NCBI GenBank assembly: GCA_017860765.1 | Contig: JAGDMY010000013.1 | Location: 1-12,074 of the forward strand | Source: Chloroflexota bacterium | GTDB lineage: Bacteria; Chloroflexota; Dehalococcoidia; Dehalococcoidales; UBA3254 | Reading direction: 5' to 3' | Length of the DNA stretch: 12,074 nt | Shown here: in pieces, positions 1-6,150 of the stretch | Numbering within the stretch: position 1 is the first letter of the stretch | Layout: each line of letters opens with the position of its first letter | Position numbers and translations under genes: made by a program | The notes under the pieces: model-generated | The model's input: only the letters and a program-made list of their open reading frames with translations | Database searches by the model: none | Told to the model about the DNA's origin: nothing

Positions 1-89
1 GTCATGCCGGGATTCGGGTTGGCTGGCCCCGGCAGATTGATATAGACTATCTCGGTCATCAGTTTTTGGTATTCTATCGCAGGTCCCAC
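1..89 (-). CDS. N-terminal fragment of an unrecognised protein, leaving the window at its left edge
   Basis: Read on the minus strand, an open frame starts with GTG at 89 and stays open to the edge of the window (29 full codons, beginning MGPAIEYQKLMTEIVYINLP). The start is chosen because a near-perfect Shine-Dalgarno (AAGGAGGTGA, 92-101) sits 5 bases upstream of the GTG. The only in-frame ATG (codon 11, position 59) has no such site. The visible residues show no signal peptide or motif that I recognise, so no function is assigned. The gene diverges from etfB, and the 300-odd bases between them should hold both promoters. The reading frame is credible because of the RBS; the identity is unknown. 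Confidence 0.6.
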   Translation of the reverse strand, partial: MGPAIEYQKLMTEIVYINLPGPANPNPGM

Positions 90-91
90 AG

Positions 92-101
92 TCACCTCCT
101 T
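92..101 (-). promoter_or_regulatory. Strong Shine-Dalgarno deciding a GTG start
   Basis: AAGGAGGTGA on the minus strand is almost fully complementary to the 3' end of 16S rRNA. It lies 5 bases before the GTG at 89. It is the main reason for calling the truncated leftward gene and for preferring GTG over the in-frame ATG ten codons later. Confidence 0.7.
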
Positions 102-130
102 CCCGCCTGAGTTCAGAGCTTTTAAAAGAT

Positions 131-176
131 AAAGGCACTTTTCGCCGCTAGATAAATTCGCGTCCCAGTGCCCTTT
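131..176 (-). repeat. Inverted repeat in the 5' region of the leftward gene, possible attenuator hairpin
   Basis: AAAGGCACT (131-139) is repeated in inverted orientation as AGTGCCCTTT (167-176). This gives nine pairs with one bulged C, across a 27-base loop. On the minus strand the hairpin is followed by a T-rich run (TTTATCTTTT), so it looks like a weak terminator or attenuator ahead of the GTG-started gene. The large loop lowers confidence. It could equally be a protein-binding site or chance. Confidence 0.3.
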
Positions 177-364
177 CTCATGAGCCTTACCCTTATCTTA
201 GTTTTGGTTAATTCTCAGGTTTCCATATGCTTGAACTCAAGTATAGTACCATCGTATACGTTTGTCAATAAGCCAAAGAAGTCCCCAACCGGCATTTCAA
301 GCGGACGCCATAAAAGGAAACTAGCGGCCAGGGTCCCGGTATACCTCTTGATGCTGGATGTGTG

Positions 365-393
365 TTGACTTTAGGCGAAATTAATGAGACAAT
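365..393 (+). promoter_or_regulatory. Candidate sigma-70 promoter for etfB
   Basis: A -35-like TTGACT (365-370) and a -10-like GACAAT (388-393) are separated by exactly 17 bases. The -35 matches consensus at five of six positions and the -10 at four of six. Transcription would begin near 400, leaving a leader of about 11 bases before the ATG at 411. It would exclude the upstream ATG at 384 from the mRNA, which supports the shorter etfB start. Confidence 0.45.
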
Positions 394-410
394 GCGGGAC
401 ACGACCGGAA

Positions 411-1202
411 ATGTTGAGTATTATAGTTTGTATAAAACAAGTCCTCGACCCTGAGGCTCCGACATCTACCTACAAGGTGGATGAAGCCACCAGGCGTATG
501 ACACAAAAAGGTGTGCCCCCGGTCATGAGCCCTTTCGACGAGAACGCACTGGAGGCAGCCTTGAGGATTAAGCATTCTCAGCCATCCAAAATTACCGTCC
601 TCAGTCTGGGTTGGAACCTATCCCGGGCTGTGCTGAGAAAAGCGCTGGCAGCCGGGGCAGACGATTTGATTCTGCTTGAAGACAGCGCCCTAGAAAATCT
701 GGATAGTTATGCTACCGCCAGCGGGCTGGCCGCCGCTATTAAAAAAATCGGAATTTATGACCTGATATTGACCGGGCGGCAGGCCGCCGATGGGAACGCG
801 GGGAACGTCGGGCCGGGTATCGCTGAGCTCCTCGGTATTCCCAGTATCAGCGCCGCCAGAAGAGTGGAGATCGTTGACGGTAAAGTCGTGGTTGAGAGCA
901 TAACTCCCGATGGGTACAACATCATAGAGTCCAATTTCCCGGCTTTGGTCTCCGTTAGCAATGAGCTGGGTGAACTGCGCTCTGTGCCTCTGAAAGAGAT
1001 TATGGCGGCCCAAAAGAAACCTATCACCACCTGGAACAGCGACCAACTGGGGATTAATCCTGCCCGATTGGGCCGCACCCGGATCCTTTCCATGTTCATT
1101 CCGCAGTACCAAGCTCATTGCGAGATTCTCAAGGGCGCGACCATCGAGGAAATGGGGGCCAACCTGGCCCTCAAACTCAAAGAAAATAAACTAATCAGCT
1201 AA
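411..1202 (+). CDS. etfB: Electron transfer flavoprotein, beta subunit (EtfB/FixA family)
   Basis: EtfB forms a heterodimer with EtfA and carries electrons between acyl-CoA dehydrogenase-type flavoenzymes and a quinone reductase, or takes part in flavin-based bifurcation. The 263-residue product has the usual family length. It begins MLSIIVCIKQVLDPEAP, the typical EtfB N-terminus, and has GRQAADGNAGNVGP at residues 122-135 (the nucleotide-binding loop) and the C-terminal family signature around PDGYNIIESNFPALVSVSNE (166-185). An in-frame ATG at 384 would add nine atypical residues (MRQCGTRPE). I prefer 411 because the family starts there and because the candidate promoter ends at 393. Neither start has a strong Shine-Dalgarno. 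No etfA follows: the next gene is a hydrolase and the gene on the other side diverges, so the partner must lie elsewhere. A hairpin directly follows the stop. The family call is firm; bifurcating versus non-bifurcating type is not resolved. Confidence 0.92.
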   Translation: MLSIIVCIKQVLDPEAPTSTYKVDEATRRMTQKGVPPVMSPFDENALEAALRIKHSQPSKITVLSLGWNLSRAVLRKALAAGADDLILLEDSALENLDSYATASGLAAAIKKIGIYDLILTGRQAADGNAGNVGPGIAELLGIPSISAARRVEIVDGKVVVESITPDGYNIIESNFPALVSVSNELGELRSVPLKEIMAAQKKPITTWNSDQLGINPARLGRTRILSMFIPQYQAHCEILKGATIEEMGANLALKLKENKLIS

Positions 1203-1204
1203 AC

Positions 1205-1231
1205 CTTCAGCCGGCTGCCCGCTGGATGAAG
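1205..1231 (+). terminator. Hairpin just after etfB, possible terminator
   Basis: Two bases after the etfB stop the sequence folds as CTTCA-g-CCGGC-TGCCC-GCTGG-a-TGAAG: two 5-bp stem segments (one G-T pair) around a single mismatch and a 5-base loop. Only TTATAAG follows, not a proper T-run. It may be a weak intrinsic terminator or an mRNA 3'-end stabiliser. Its position fits etfB being transcribed alone. The 65 bases from here to the next gene contain AT-rich -10-like words but no matching -35. Confidence 0.45.
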
Positions 1232-1296
1232 TTATAAGATGATATTATAGTTCAAAGAAGATGAAAGCGGAACCGGCCATTTAAGGAGGAAGCCTT

Positions 1297-2220
1297 ATGG
1301 AAAGAGAGGCTTCAGTCGCCCGAAAGTCAGGTTTTCCCCGGGCCCTTTTATGGGTCGGCGTGGCTATTATTATTTTACTGGTTATCGTCTTTTTAGTTCT
1401 TCCGTTTATCATAGCCGGAATATTAACGACACCCGAACGAGCCTTCTCTGCCGACCTGACGCCAGCCAGGTATCAGCTGTCATATGAAGACATAAAAATA
1501 ACCGCACGTACTGATGGGATGCCAATTCCGGGGTGGTTTATCCCCTCTCCAGGTAGCAGTAAGGCGGTAGTCATGGTACACGGACGCAATCAAAGCCGTA
1601 CCAGCGAACTCTACGGCAGATTTGTTGAATTGGCCAGTTTATTGCATCAGGGCGGGCTGAATATTATAATGCTCGATCTAAGGGGGCATGGACAAAGTCC
1701 GTCGGCCCAATACAGCTTCGGGCTCAGAGATCGGCGGGATGTGGAGGGGGCGGTAGATTGGCTTCTGCAAAAAGGATTTAAGGAGGGCAGCATTGGAGCG
1801 CTGGGTATCTCACTCGGGGCAGCCGCTGTAATCGGCGCCGCGGCTGAAGAGCCCAGGATAAGCGCCATCGCTGAAGAGAGCGGATTCGCGGAACTTTCCC
1901 CCCTTTTGAAAACTCAGAGCGGTCTCCCGCCTTTCTTATTGACTCCAACCCTCTGGATGGTTCAATTAAGGTTCGGTTATGACCTCAACCAGTCCCAACC
2001 GGTCAGGGAAATCGGCGTCATAGCTCCCAGACCAATTTTTATCATTCACAGCACCAGCGATGAACTGGTTCCAATCGAGAATGCCAGGCAGCTTCTGGCA
2101 GCTTACCCCTCGGCTGAAACCTGGATATTAAGCGGGCCGGAACATGCCCGCTCCTTTAATGCTTATCCGGAGGAATATTCACAAAGGGTAAATACATTTT
2201 TTAACAAATATTTGAAGTAA
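1297..2220 (+). CDS. Membrane-anchored alpha/beta hydrolase (serine hydrolase, BAAT/S9/S15-like)
   Basis: The 307-residue product starts with a basic segment and one strong hydrophobic helix (about residues 15-41), predicted to be an uncleaved signal anchor that places the catalytic domain outside the membrane. The alpha/beta hydrolase domain (about 60-305) shows an oxyanion-hole HG (95-96), a DLRGHGQS loop (127-134), the nucleophile elbow GISLG with Ser172, Asp255 in HSTSDELVP and His283 in GPEHARSF. A complete catalytic triad is therefore present. The start is fixed by AAGGAGG (1283-1289) eight bases upstream. A perfect 7-bp hairpin follows the stop. The family includes esterases, acylaminoacyl-peptidase-like and dienelactone hydrolase-like enzymes. 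The substrate cannot be read from sequence, and no neighbour obviously shares its job. Confidence 0.85.
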   Translation: MEREASVARKSGFPRALLWVGVAIIILLVIVFLVLPFIIAGILTTPERAFSADLTPARYQLSYEDIKITARTDGMPIPGWFIPSPGSSKAVVMVHGRNQSRTSELYGRFVELASLLHQGGLNIIMLDLRGHGQSPSAQYSFGLRDRRDVEGAVDWLLQKGFKEGSIGALGISLGAAAVIGAAAEEPRISAIAEESGFAELSPLLKTQSGLPPFLLTPTLWMVQLRFGYDLNQSQPVREIGVIAPRPIFIIHSTSDELVPIENARQLLAAYPSAETWILSGPEHARSFNAYPEEYSQRVNTFFNKYLK

Positions 2221-2232
2221 ACCAGCCTACAT

Positions 2233-2251
2233 ACCGGGCGACCAGCCCGGT
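2233..2251 (+). terminator. Perfect GC-rich hairpin after the hydrolase gene
   Basis: ACCGGGC-GACCA-GCCCGGT forms a perfect 7-bp stem with a 5-base loop, 12 bases after the hydrolase stop. No T-run follows (CCTGCCCAAAA), so it is not a canonical intrinsic terminator. It may mark a 3' end or limit exonuclease decay. Confidence 0.4.
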
Positions 2252-2399
2252 CCTGCCCAAAACCTCTTCCCCCTCGCCGGTAATGCTTTCAATAGACCGG
2301 TCAGCATGAATGGAATTATCTTCTAGAACGGGATTACTTCCAAAATCCGCGGGTATATGCTAAATTGTAAGCTCAATCAGAGTGCGTCCAATACAGGGT

Positions 2400-2435
2400 G
2401 AGCCTGACCTGGCAGGTCTCGTTTTGTTCCCGAGA
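2400..2435 (+). promoter_or_regulatory. Two overlapping hairpins in the leader of the surface-protein gene
   Basis: GACCT-GGC-AGGTC (2406-2418) and TCTCG-N9-CGAGA (2417-2435) are both perfect 5-bp inverted repeats. They share bases 2417-2418, so they cannot form together in full. They lie 30-60 bases upstream of the surface-protein start, where mutually exclusive structures could regulate expression. The sequence does not match the consensus of any riboswitch I could recall, including both cyclic-di-GMP classes. The rest of 2252-2464 shows another loose repeat (CCGGT/ACCGG near 2277-2300) and no gene. Confidence 0.25.
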
Positions 2436-2464
2436 AATAGTGGTAGAGAGAGAAAATAGCGCAA

Positions 2465-4624
2465 ATGGGCAGAAATAACCTGGTTCGTCTAATCAGATTC
2501 ATGGGAGTTTTAATATTTGCACTCATTGCCACTGCAGGTACCCTGGGATCAACGACCGTCTCCGCAATTTCACTTATCGAAAGCCACAAACTTCCCGGGA
2601 TGCCGGCCGTGCAACCCGATGTCCTTACCATCACTGCCAATGATGTCGTCAAGAATTACGGGAAGATATTAACCCTTACAGGCACCGAGTTTACCGTCAG
2701 CGGTCTTAAACCAGGGGATGCCGTAACCAGAGTCACCCTTACCAGCGCCGGAACGGCGGCAGATGCCTGGCCCGGAACTTACGCCATCGTACCGAGCAAC
2801 GCTATAGGCAGCGGACTTGAGAACTATGCCATTAGCTATGTTAACGGGACCCTGACCATTCCTTTAATATATCCACCCAGAAGAATTAGCCTGGCTACGC
2901 CTCCATCAGCAGCAGCTTCGGTCGGTTCTCCGCTGGCTACCCAGCCTGTGGTTTTAGTGCGAGACCGCAACAACAACCCTGTAAGTCAGGTCACCGTTAC
3001 TGCCTCCCGAGGCCATGGTACTGGTGCACTTAGAGGCCACCTGACCGCGGTTAGCGACTCCAAGGGCCTGGCTACTTTTACCGATCTGGGCTACAATAAG
3101 TCCGGGGAAATCTTCACCATCCGCTTCGCCGCTGGTAGCTTGTCTATCAATAGCAGTTCTCTTGGGCCGATATCCAGCGGGGCACCTTCTGCCCTTGCTA
3201 TTGACAGGCCTCCGGTTGCCGGAACTTCGGTGGATGCCAACCTGCCCGATCAGCCCCGGATTAAAGTCACCGATCAATATAATAATCCGGTCAGCGGGGC
3301 TGAGGTGACCGTTTCTCTGGCCAGCGGGCCGGGAACACTAAGAGGGACTCTCACTGCTGTTAGCAATGCTGCTGGTTTAGCTGCCTTTACCGACCTGGGA
3401 TATGATAAGGCTGGAGAAAAATTTTCTCTCCATTTCACCCTCGGCGATCTATCGGTCGACAGCGGCTCTATGGGTCCGCTGGCACCCGGTGCAGCCACTC
3501 AATTGAGAGTAGAAACTGCGGCCAACGGCAGCGGCACCACAGTCCCGGCTCAAACCCTGGCTGCAGATAAAACCCTCACCGTGTATGGCATCACCCGCGA
3601 TCGGTTCAATAACTACGTGGCTGCCGCTGCCGGTACCTGGTCACTGGTTAACAAGAGCGGCAGCATCAGGGACACTGATCTGGTAACGGCCGCCGATCAA
3701 AAAAGTGCGACGTTGACCGCCAGCCATTCCGGCAGTGCCATGATCCATTTTTCCTCCGGCGACCTGACGTCGCTCGACTCAGGTCGCATCACCGTCAGGA
3801 CATCTAAAATCATCAGGGGTACGGGCGGTGGCGGTGGGGGAAGCAGTCCTCCTCCAACCTTAAAAACCAATGGCTTTGTCCCAGACCCCGGTTTGATTAT
3901 AGGGACTGACGGAGTGCGGGCTGAAGCCCTTCAGCTCAAAACCAGCGACGGCCGCCTGACCCTGGATATTGCCGCCAAGACCAAGCTTCTAAATCAATCT
4001 GGCGGACCTTTGACCCAACTGACAATCAGCCCGCTGGCTAAACCCGCGCCAACAGCTGAACGCAGCACTATCTTGCTGGCTTATGAACTGGGGCCTGATG
4101 GCGCTACATTTAATCCACCCCTGGTCCTGACGGTCAAGTACCCGTCCCTACCAGAAGGAATAGATGAAAAGAGCATCCGCGTCGTGCGTTGGAATGGCTT
4201 CTCCTGGCAAGATCTGGGTGGCGGTCTGAATCTTGGCAGCGGGATAGTAACCGCCAGTATCAGTCATTTCAGCCAATATGCGGTGGTTGCTGATCTCTTA
4301 CAATCATCCCGGGTGGCTGTCCGGGACCCGCTAATCACACCTGCGAAGGCTAATGAGGGACAACCAGCGGCGGTCCCGCCGGTGACCATCCTCTCTTCAC
4401 TACCCGGTTCCACGGGGGCGGCCCAACCAACCCCGGCACTGGCCAGCACACCATCCGCTGCCCCCGCCAACCTGAACGTACCCCGTCCGACTGCATCGCA
4501 ATTACCAGTCAACGATTATAAACCTCAGTCGAACTGGCTTCTGGTGATGCTGGTAACTGTCCTGGGGGCCGGGGCAGTTGTGACGCTGGCTATGGTGTTA
4601 AGCCGCCGTAAACCCGGGAATTAG
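2465..4624 (+). CDS. Exported multidomain surface protein with MBG and Big-type Ig-like domains and a C-terminal membrane anchor
   Basis: The 719-residue product has a signal peptide (basic start, hydrophobic 13-28, likely cleavage after VSA at about 34). An MBG-type beta domain follows (about 52-134; KNYGKILTLTGTEFTVSGL, then PGTYAIVPSNAIGSGLENY). Next come two tandem Big/invasin-like repeats of 103 residues (about 141-243 and 244-346) and a diverged third Ig-like domain (about 347-446). A Gly6-Ser2-Pro3 linker (454-464) leads to a beta-rich domain (about 475-610; LLAYELGPDGATFNPP, ending ISHFSQYAVV), then a Pro/Ala/Thr-rich stalk (620-688). A final helix (690-712) is followed by SRRKPGN, giving an outside-facing protein anchored at its C-terminus. 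The likely role is structural or adhesive; no enzyme motif is seen. The Shine-Dalgarno is weak (GAGAG about 14 bases upstream). ATG at 2501 is an alternative but would shorten the signal peptide. The architecture recalls Dehalococcoidia surface proteins. Confidence 0.85.
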   Translation: MGRNNLVRLIRFMGVLIFALIATAGTLGSTTVSAISLIESHKLPGMPAVQPDVLTITANDVVKNYGKILTLTGTEFTVSGLKPGDAVTRVTLTSAGTAADAWPGTYAIVPSNAIGSGLENYAISYVNGTLTIPLIYPPRRISLATPPSAAASVGSPLATQPVVLVRDRNNNPVSQVTVTASRGHGTGALRGHLTAVSDSKGLATFTDLGYNKSGEIFTIRFAAGSLSINSSSLGPISSGAPSALAIDRPPVAGTSVDANLPDQPRIKVTDQYNNPVSGAEVTVSLASGPGTLRGTLTAVSNAAGLAAFTDLGYDKAGEKFSLHFTLGDLSVDSGSMGPLAPGAATQLRVETAANGSGTTVPAQTLAADKTLTVYGITRDRFNNYVAAAAGTWSLVNKSGSIRDTDLVTAADQKSATLTASHSGSAMIHFSSGDLTSLDSGRITVRTSKIIRGTGGGGGGSSPPPTLKTNGFVPDPGLIIGTDGVRAEALQLKTSDGRLTLDIAAKTKLLNQSGGPLTQLTISPLAKPAPTAERSTILLAYELGPDGATFNPPLVLTVKYPSLPEGIDEKSIRVVRWNGFSWQDLGGGLNLGSGIVTASISHFSQYAVVADLLQSSRVAVRDPLITPAKANEGQPAAVPPVTILSSLPGSTGAAQPTPALASTPSAAPANLNVPRPTASQLPVNDYKPQSNWLLVMLVTVLGAGAVVTLAMVLSRRKPGN
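2885..3502 (+). repeat. Tandem 309-bp (103-residue) Big-type domain duplication within the surface-protein gene
   Basis: Residues 141-243 and 244-346 align with no net shift: AVSDSKGLATFTDLGYNKSGE at 195-215 against AVSNAAGLAAFTDLGYDKAGE at 298-318, and VRDRNNNPVSQVTVTAS against VTDQYNNPVSGAEVTVS. The divergence shows an old intragenic duplication, not a recent or polymorphic repeat. Confidence 0.8.
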
Positions 4625-4648
4625 CAAATCAATCTGCGCCAGGCGAAC

Positions 4649-5458
4649 TCAGTAGGCCGGCTCTCCCCTGGCAAAAGCATCTTTACGCCTCTTGACATAG
4701 GTTTCCCAGGGTTGGTGGACCAGGGATTGGCCGGCATCCACATCTATGGCAGTCCCGGTAATCATCCTGGATTCATCCGAGACCAGAAAGAGGACGGCAT
4801 TGGCCACATCCTGCGCCGTGGATACGTCTCTAAGGGGTATATTTTCCTTCATTTTCTCCACCTGCTCAGGAGTAGCACGCAGTTTGGGAGTCAGGGTACC
4901 GCCGGGACAGATAGCGTTGACATTAATTTTGTATGGCCCCACCTCGAAGGCTAAATGACGCGCAAACCCCAGAATACCCGCCTTGGAAGAGGTATAAGCG
5001 GCACAGGCGGCGATGCTCATCGACCTGGCTGCCATAGAGGCTATAAAGACTATCTTGCCGCCTCCCCTCCCTTTCATGGACCCCAGCACTGCCTTGCTGC
5101 AGAAAAAAGCACCGTCCAGGTTCACTCCCAGGACATGGTGCCATTCCTTCTCCGTCATATCCTCCACCATGCGGGGATTACCGATGCCGGCATTGTGGAC
5201 CAATATATCAACTCCTCCCCATTCCCTGATGACCCGCTCTACCATGCCGTTGACCTCGGCCCAGCTGGAGACGTCCGCCTGAATGGCCAGTGCCCGCTTT
5301 CCCAGAGATTTTATCTCCTCAGCGGTCTTTTCGGCATTAGCGAGATTGATGTCATTGACCACCACCTCCGCCCCTTCCCTGGCAAAAGTTAAGGCGATGG
5401 CCTCTCCCATCCCCTGTCCTGCTCCGGTTACTATAGCAATCTTATTTTCCAATCTCAT
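4649..5458 (-). CDS. Short-chain dehydrogenase/reductase, FabG-like, NAD-preferring
   Basis: This classical SDR (269 residues) would interconvert a hydroxyl and a keto group, probably on a CoA or ACP thioester or a cyclic alcohol. Visible motifs are the cofactor loop TGAGQGMG (11-18), Asp36 at the end of beta-2 in VVNDI (suggesting NAD over NADP), ADV (61-63), NAG (89-91), and the tetrad Asn113 in VNLDGAF, Ser141, Tyr155 and Lys159 in YTSSK. The usual FabG ending (DVDAGQSL, 239-246) is followed by a further 23 residues, longer than typical FabG. The start has AAAGGAGA (5469-5476) about 10 bases upstream. The gene lies downstream of the MarR gene on the same strand (76-bp gap) with an AT-rich inverted repeat between them. 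It converges on the surface-protein gene with a 24-bp gap and no visible terminator. The enzyme class is firm; the substrate is unknown. Confidence 0.92.
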   Translation of the reverse strand: MRLENKIAIVTGAGQGMGEAIALTFAREGAEVVVNDINLANAEKTAEEIKSLGKRALAIQADVSSWAEVNGMVERVIREWGGVDILVHNAGIGNPRMVEDMTEKEWHHVLGVNLDGAFFCSKAVLGSMKGRGGGKIVFIASMAARSMSIAACAAYTSSKAGILGFARHLAFEVGPYKINVNAICPGGTLTPKLRATPEQVEKMKENIPLRDVSTAQDVANAVLFLVSDESRMITGTAIDVDAGQSLVHQPWETYVKRRKDAFARGEPAY

Positions 5459-5481
5459 ACCTTCATTGTCTCCTTTGATTT

Positions 5482-5509
5482 ATTTCTTACAGATCACAGC
5501 TTAAGAAAT
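5482..5509. promoter_or_regulatory. Perfect 8-bp inverted repeat between the MarR and SDR genes
   Basis: ATTTCTTA (5482-5489) and TAAGAAAT (5502-5509) are exact inverted copies separated by 12 bases, so the half-sites sit about two helical turns apart. They end only a few bases upstream of the SDR Shine-Dalgarno. With one G-C pair per arm, an RNA hairpin would be weak, so a dimeric DNA-binding site is more attractive, although a weak intercistronic hairpin is possible. No -35/-10 pair of its own was evident. Confidence 0.35.
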
Positions 5510-5534
5510 TTAGAAGTATTCCCGGTCTGGGCGT

Positions 5535-6080
5535 TCATTTTTCTGGACAGGCCGATTTTATCCTTTCCGGATAGGGTCTCGGTTTCAGATCAAATATCCG
5601 GAAGCTATATTTATATTTATCATCGCCGAGGGTTTTACGCGCCCTGTCCAAGAGCGGTTTTAAAAGGTCCCAGAGCTCCTGCTGTTTGACAGGGGATAAG
5701 GTTTTAAAGATCTTCATAAAGGCCTGGTATTCTCTGACGTATCCGTAGGCTTCCATACCCTTTTCGGTAAGGCTTAACCTGAAGATATTCTTCTTTTTCA
5801 GGTCCGGTTTTTTGGCAATCAGGCCTTGCTTCTCCATCCTGTTCAGCAATATCGAGACACTGCTCGGTTTACGGGATAACCAGCGGGTTAGTTCAGCCGG
5901 GGAGGCATTTTCTCCAATATTATAAATACAGGTCAGGACCCCGGCCTGTTCCGGGGTGATGCGATATCTCCTGAGCTCGTTTTCCCGGCATCTATTGATG
6001 GCTTCAGAGGTCTGCTTCAGGAGATAACTCAGCTTCACGGTCTGGTTAATTTTAAAATAGCCCGGCTTCTTCCCTTTCAT
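5535..6080 (-). CDS. MarR-family winged-helix transcriptional regulator
   Basis: The 181-residue product has the MarR layout: a dimerisation helix (about 13-38), the core winged helix-turn-helix (about 43-108) with NASPAELTRWLSRKPSSVSILLNRMEKQGLI, a charged wing (KKPDLKKKNIFRLSLTEKG), and C-terminal dimerisation helices (110-150), plus a basic tail of about 30 residues. MarR proteins bind palindromic DNA as dimers and usually repress neighbouring genes until a small ligand releases them. I chose the ATG at 6080, with AAGG about 11 bases upstream, over a TTG 14 codons earlier that lies in the promoter region of the divergent gene. The gene is divergent from the MFE-2-like SDR, and a perfect 12-bp palindrome lies in the gap. 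It probably represses that operon, and perhaps itself and the downstream SDR. The ligand is unknown. Confidence 0.9.
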   Translation of the reverse strand: MKGKKPGYFKINQTVKLSYLLKQTSEAINRCRENELRRYRITPEQAGVLTCIYNIGENASPAELTRWLSRKPSSVSILLNRMEKQGLIAKKPDLKKKNIFRLSLTEKGMEAYGYVREYQAFMKIFKTLSPVKQQELWDLLKPLLDRARKTLGDDKYKYSFRIFDLKPRPYPERIKSACPEK

Positions 6081-6116
6081 TTGTTGAATATCCTTATTTC
6101 GCTTATAGCCAGGAGG

Positions 6117-6144
6117 TTGCAATTTTTCTCAACTATGTTATAAT
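6117..6144 (+). promoter_or_regulatory. Sigma-70 promoter for the SDR-ADH-SnoaL operon
   Basis: TTGCAA (6117-6122), a 16-base spacer and a perfect TATAAT (6139-6144) make the best promoter in the window. It points rightward in the MarR-SDR gap. Transcription should begin near 6151, giving an mRNA leader of about 190 bases before the SDR start at 6341. Confidence 0.55.
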
Positions 6145-6150
6145 TTGCAG

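Larger units (their letters stand above)
90..364. other. Divergent intergenic region with no gene recognised
   Basis: This stretch separates the leftward partial gene from the etfB promoter. A GTG-initiated frame at 168-368 could encode 66 residues. It lacks a Shine-Dalgarno and resembles no family I know, so it is not called. The region contains a long-range inverted repeat (131-176) and two GTATAC-centred 8-bp palindromes, CGTATACG at 253-260 and GGTATACC at 338-345, spaced 85 bp apart. No convincing promoter for the leftward gene was found by eye. Confidence 0.5.

Noticed and set aside
168..368. 66-codon GTG-initiated frame with a hydrophobic N-terminus upstream of etfB
   Set aside because: No Shine-Dalgarno at the GTG or at the next in-frame ATG, no recognisable family, and it occupies the divergent promoter region.
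384..410. Longer etfB start at ATG 384
   Set aside because: The extra nine residues are atypical for EtfB, and the ATG overlaps the candidate promoter; 411 gives the canonical N-terminus.
690..1118. Antisense 142-codon frame inside etfB, and similar long frames opposite the SDR, ADH and MmgE genes
   Set aside because: These are shadows of well-supported genes; their products resemble no family and lack ribosome-binding sites.
2340..2464. Possible cyclic-di-GMP riboswitch before the surface-protein gene
   Set aside because: Conserved GEMM core segments and tetraloop receptor are missing; only simple short hairpins are seen.
6081..6122. TTG-initiated extension of the MarR gene
   Set aside because: The added residues carry no MarR feature and lie in the divergent promoter; ATG at 6080 has an upstream AAGG.
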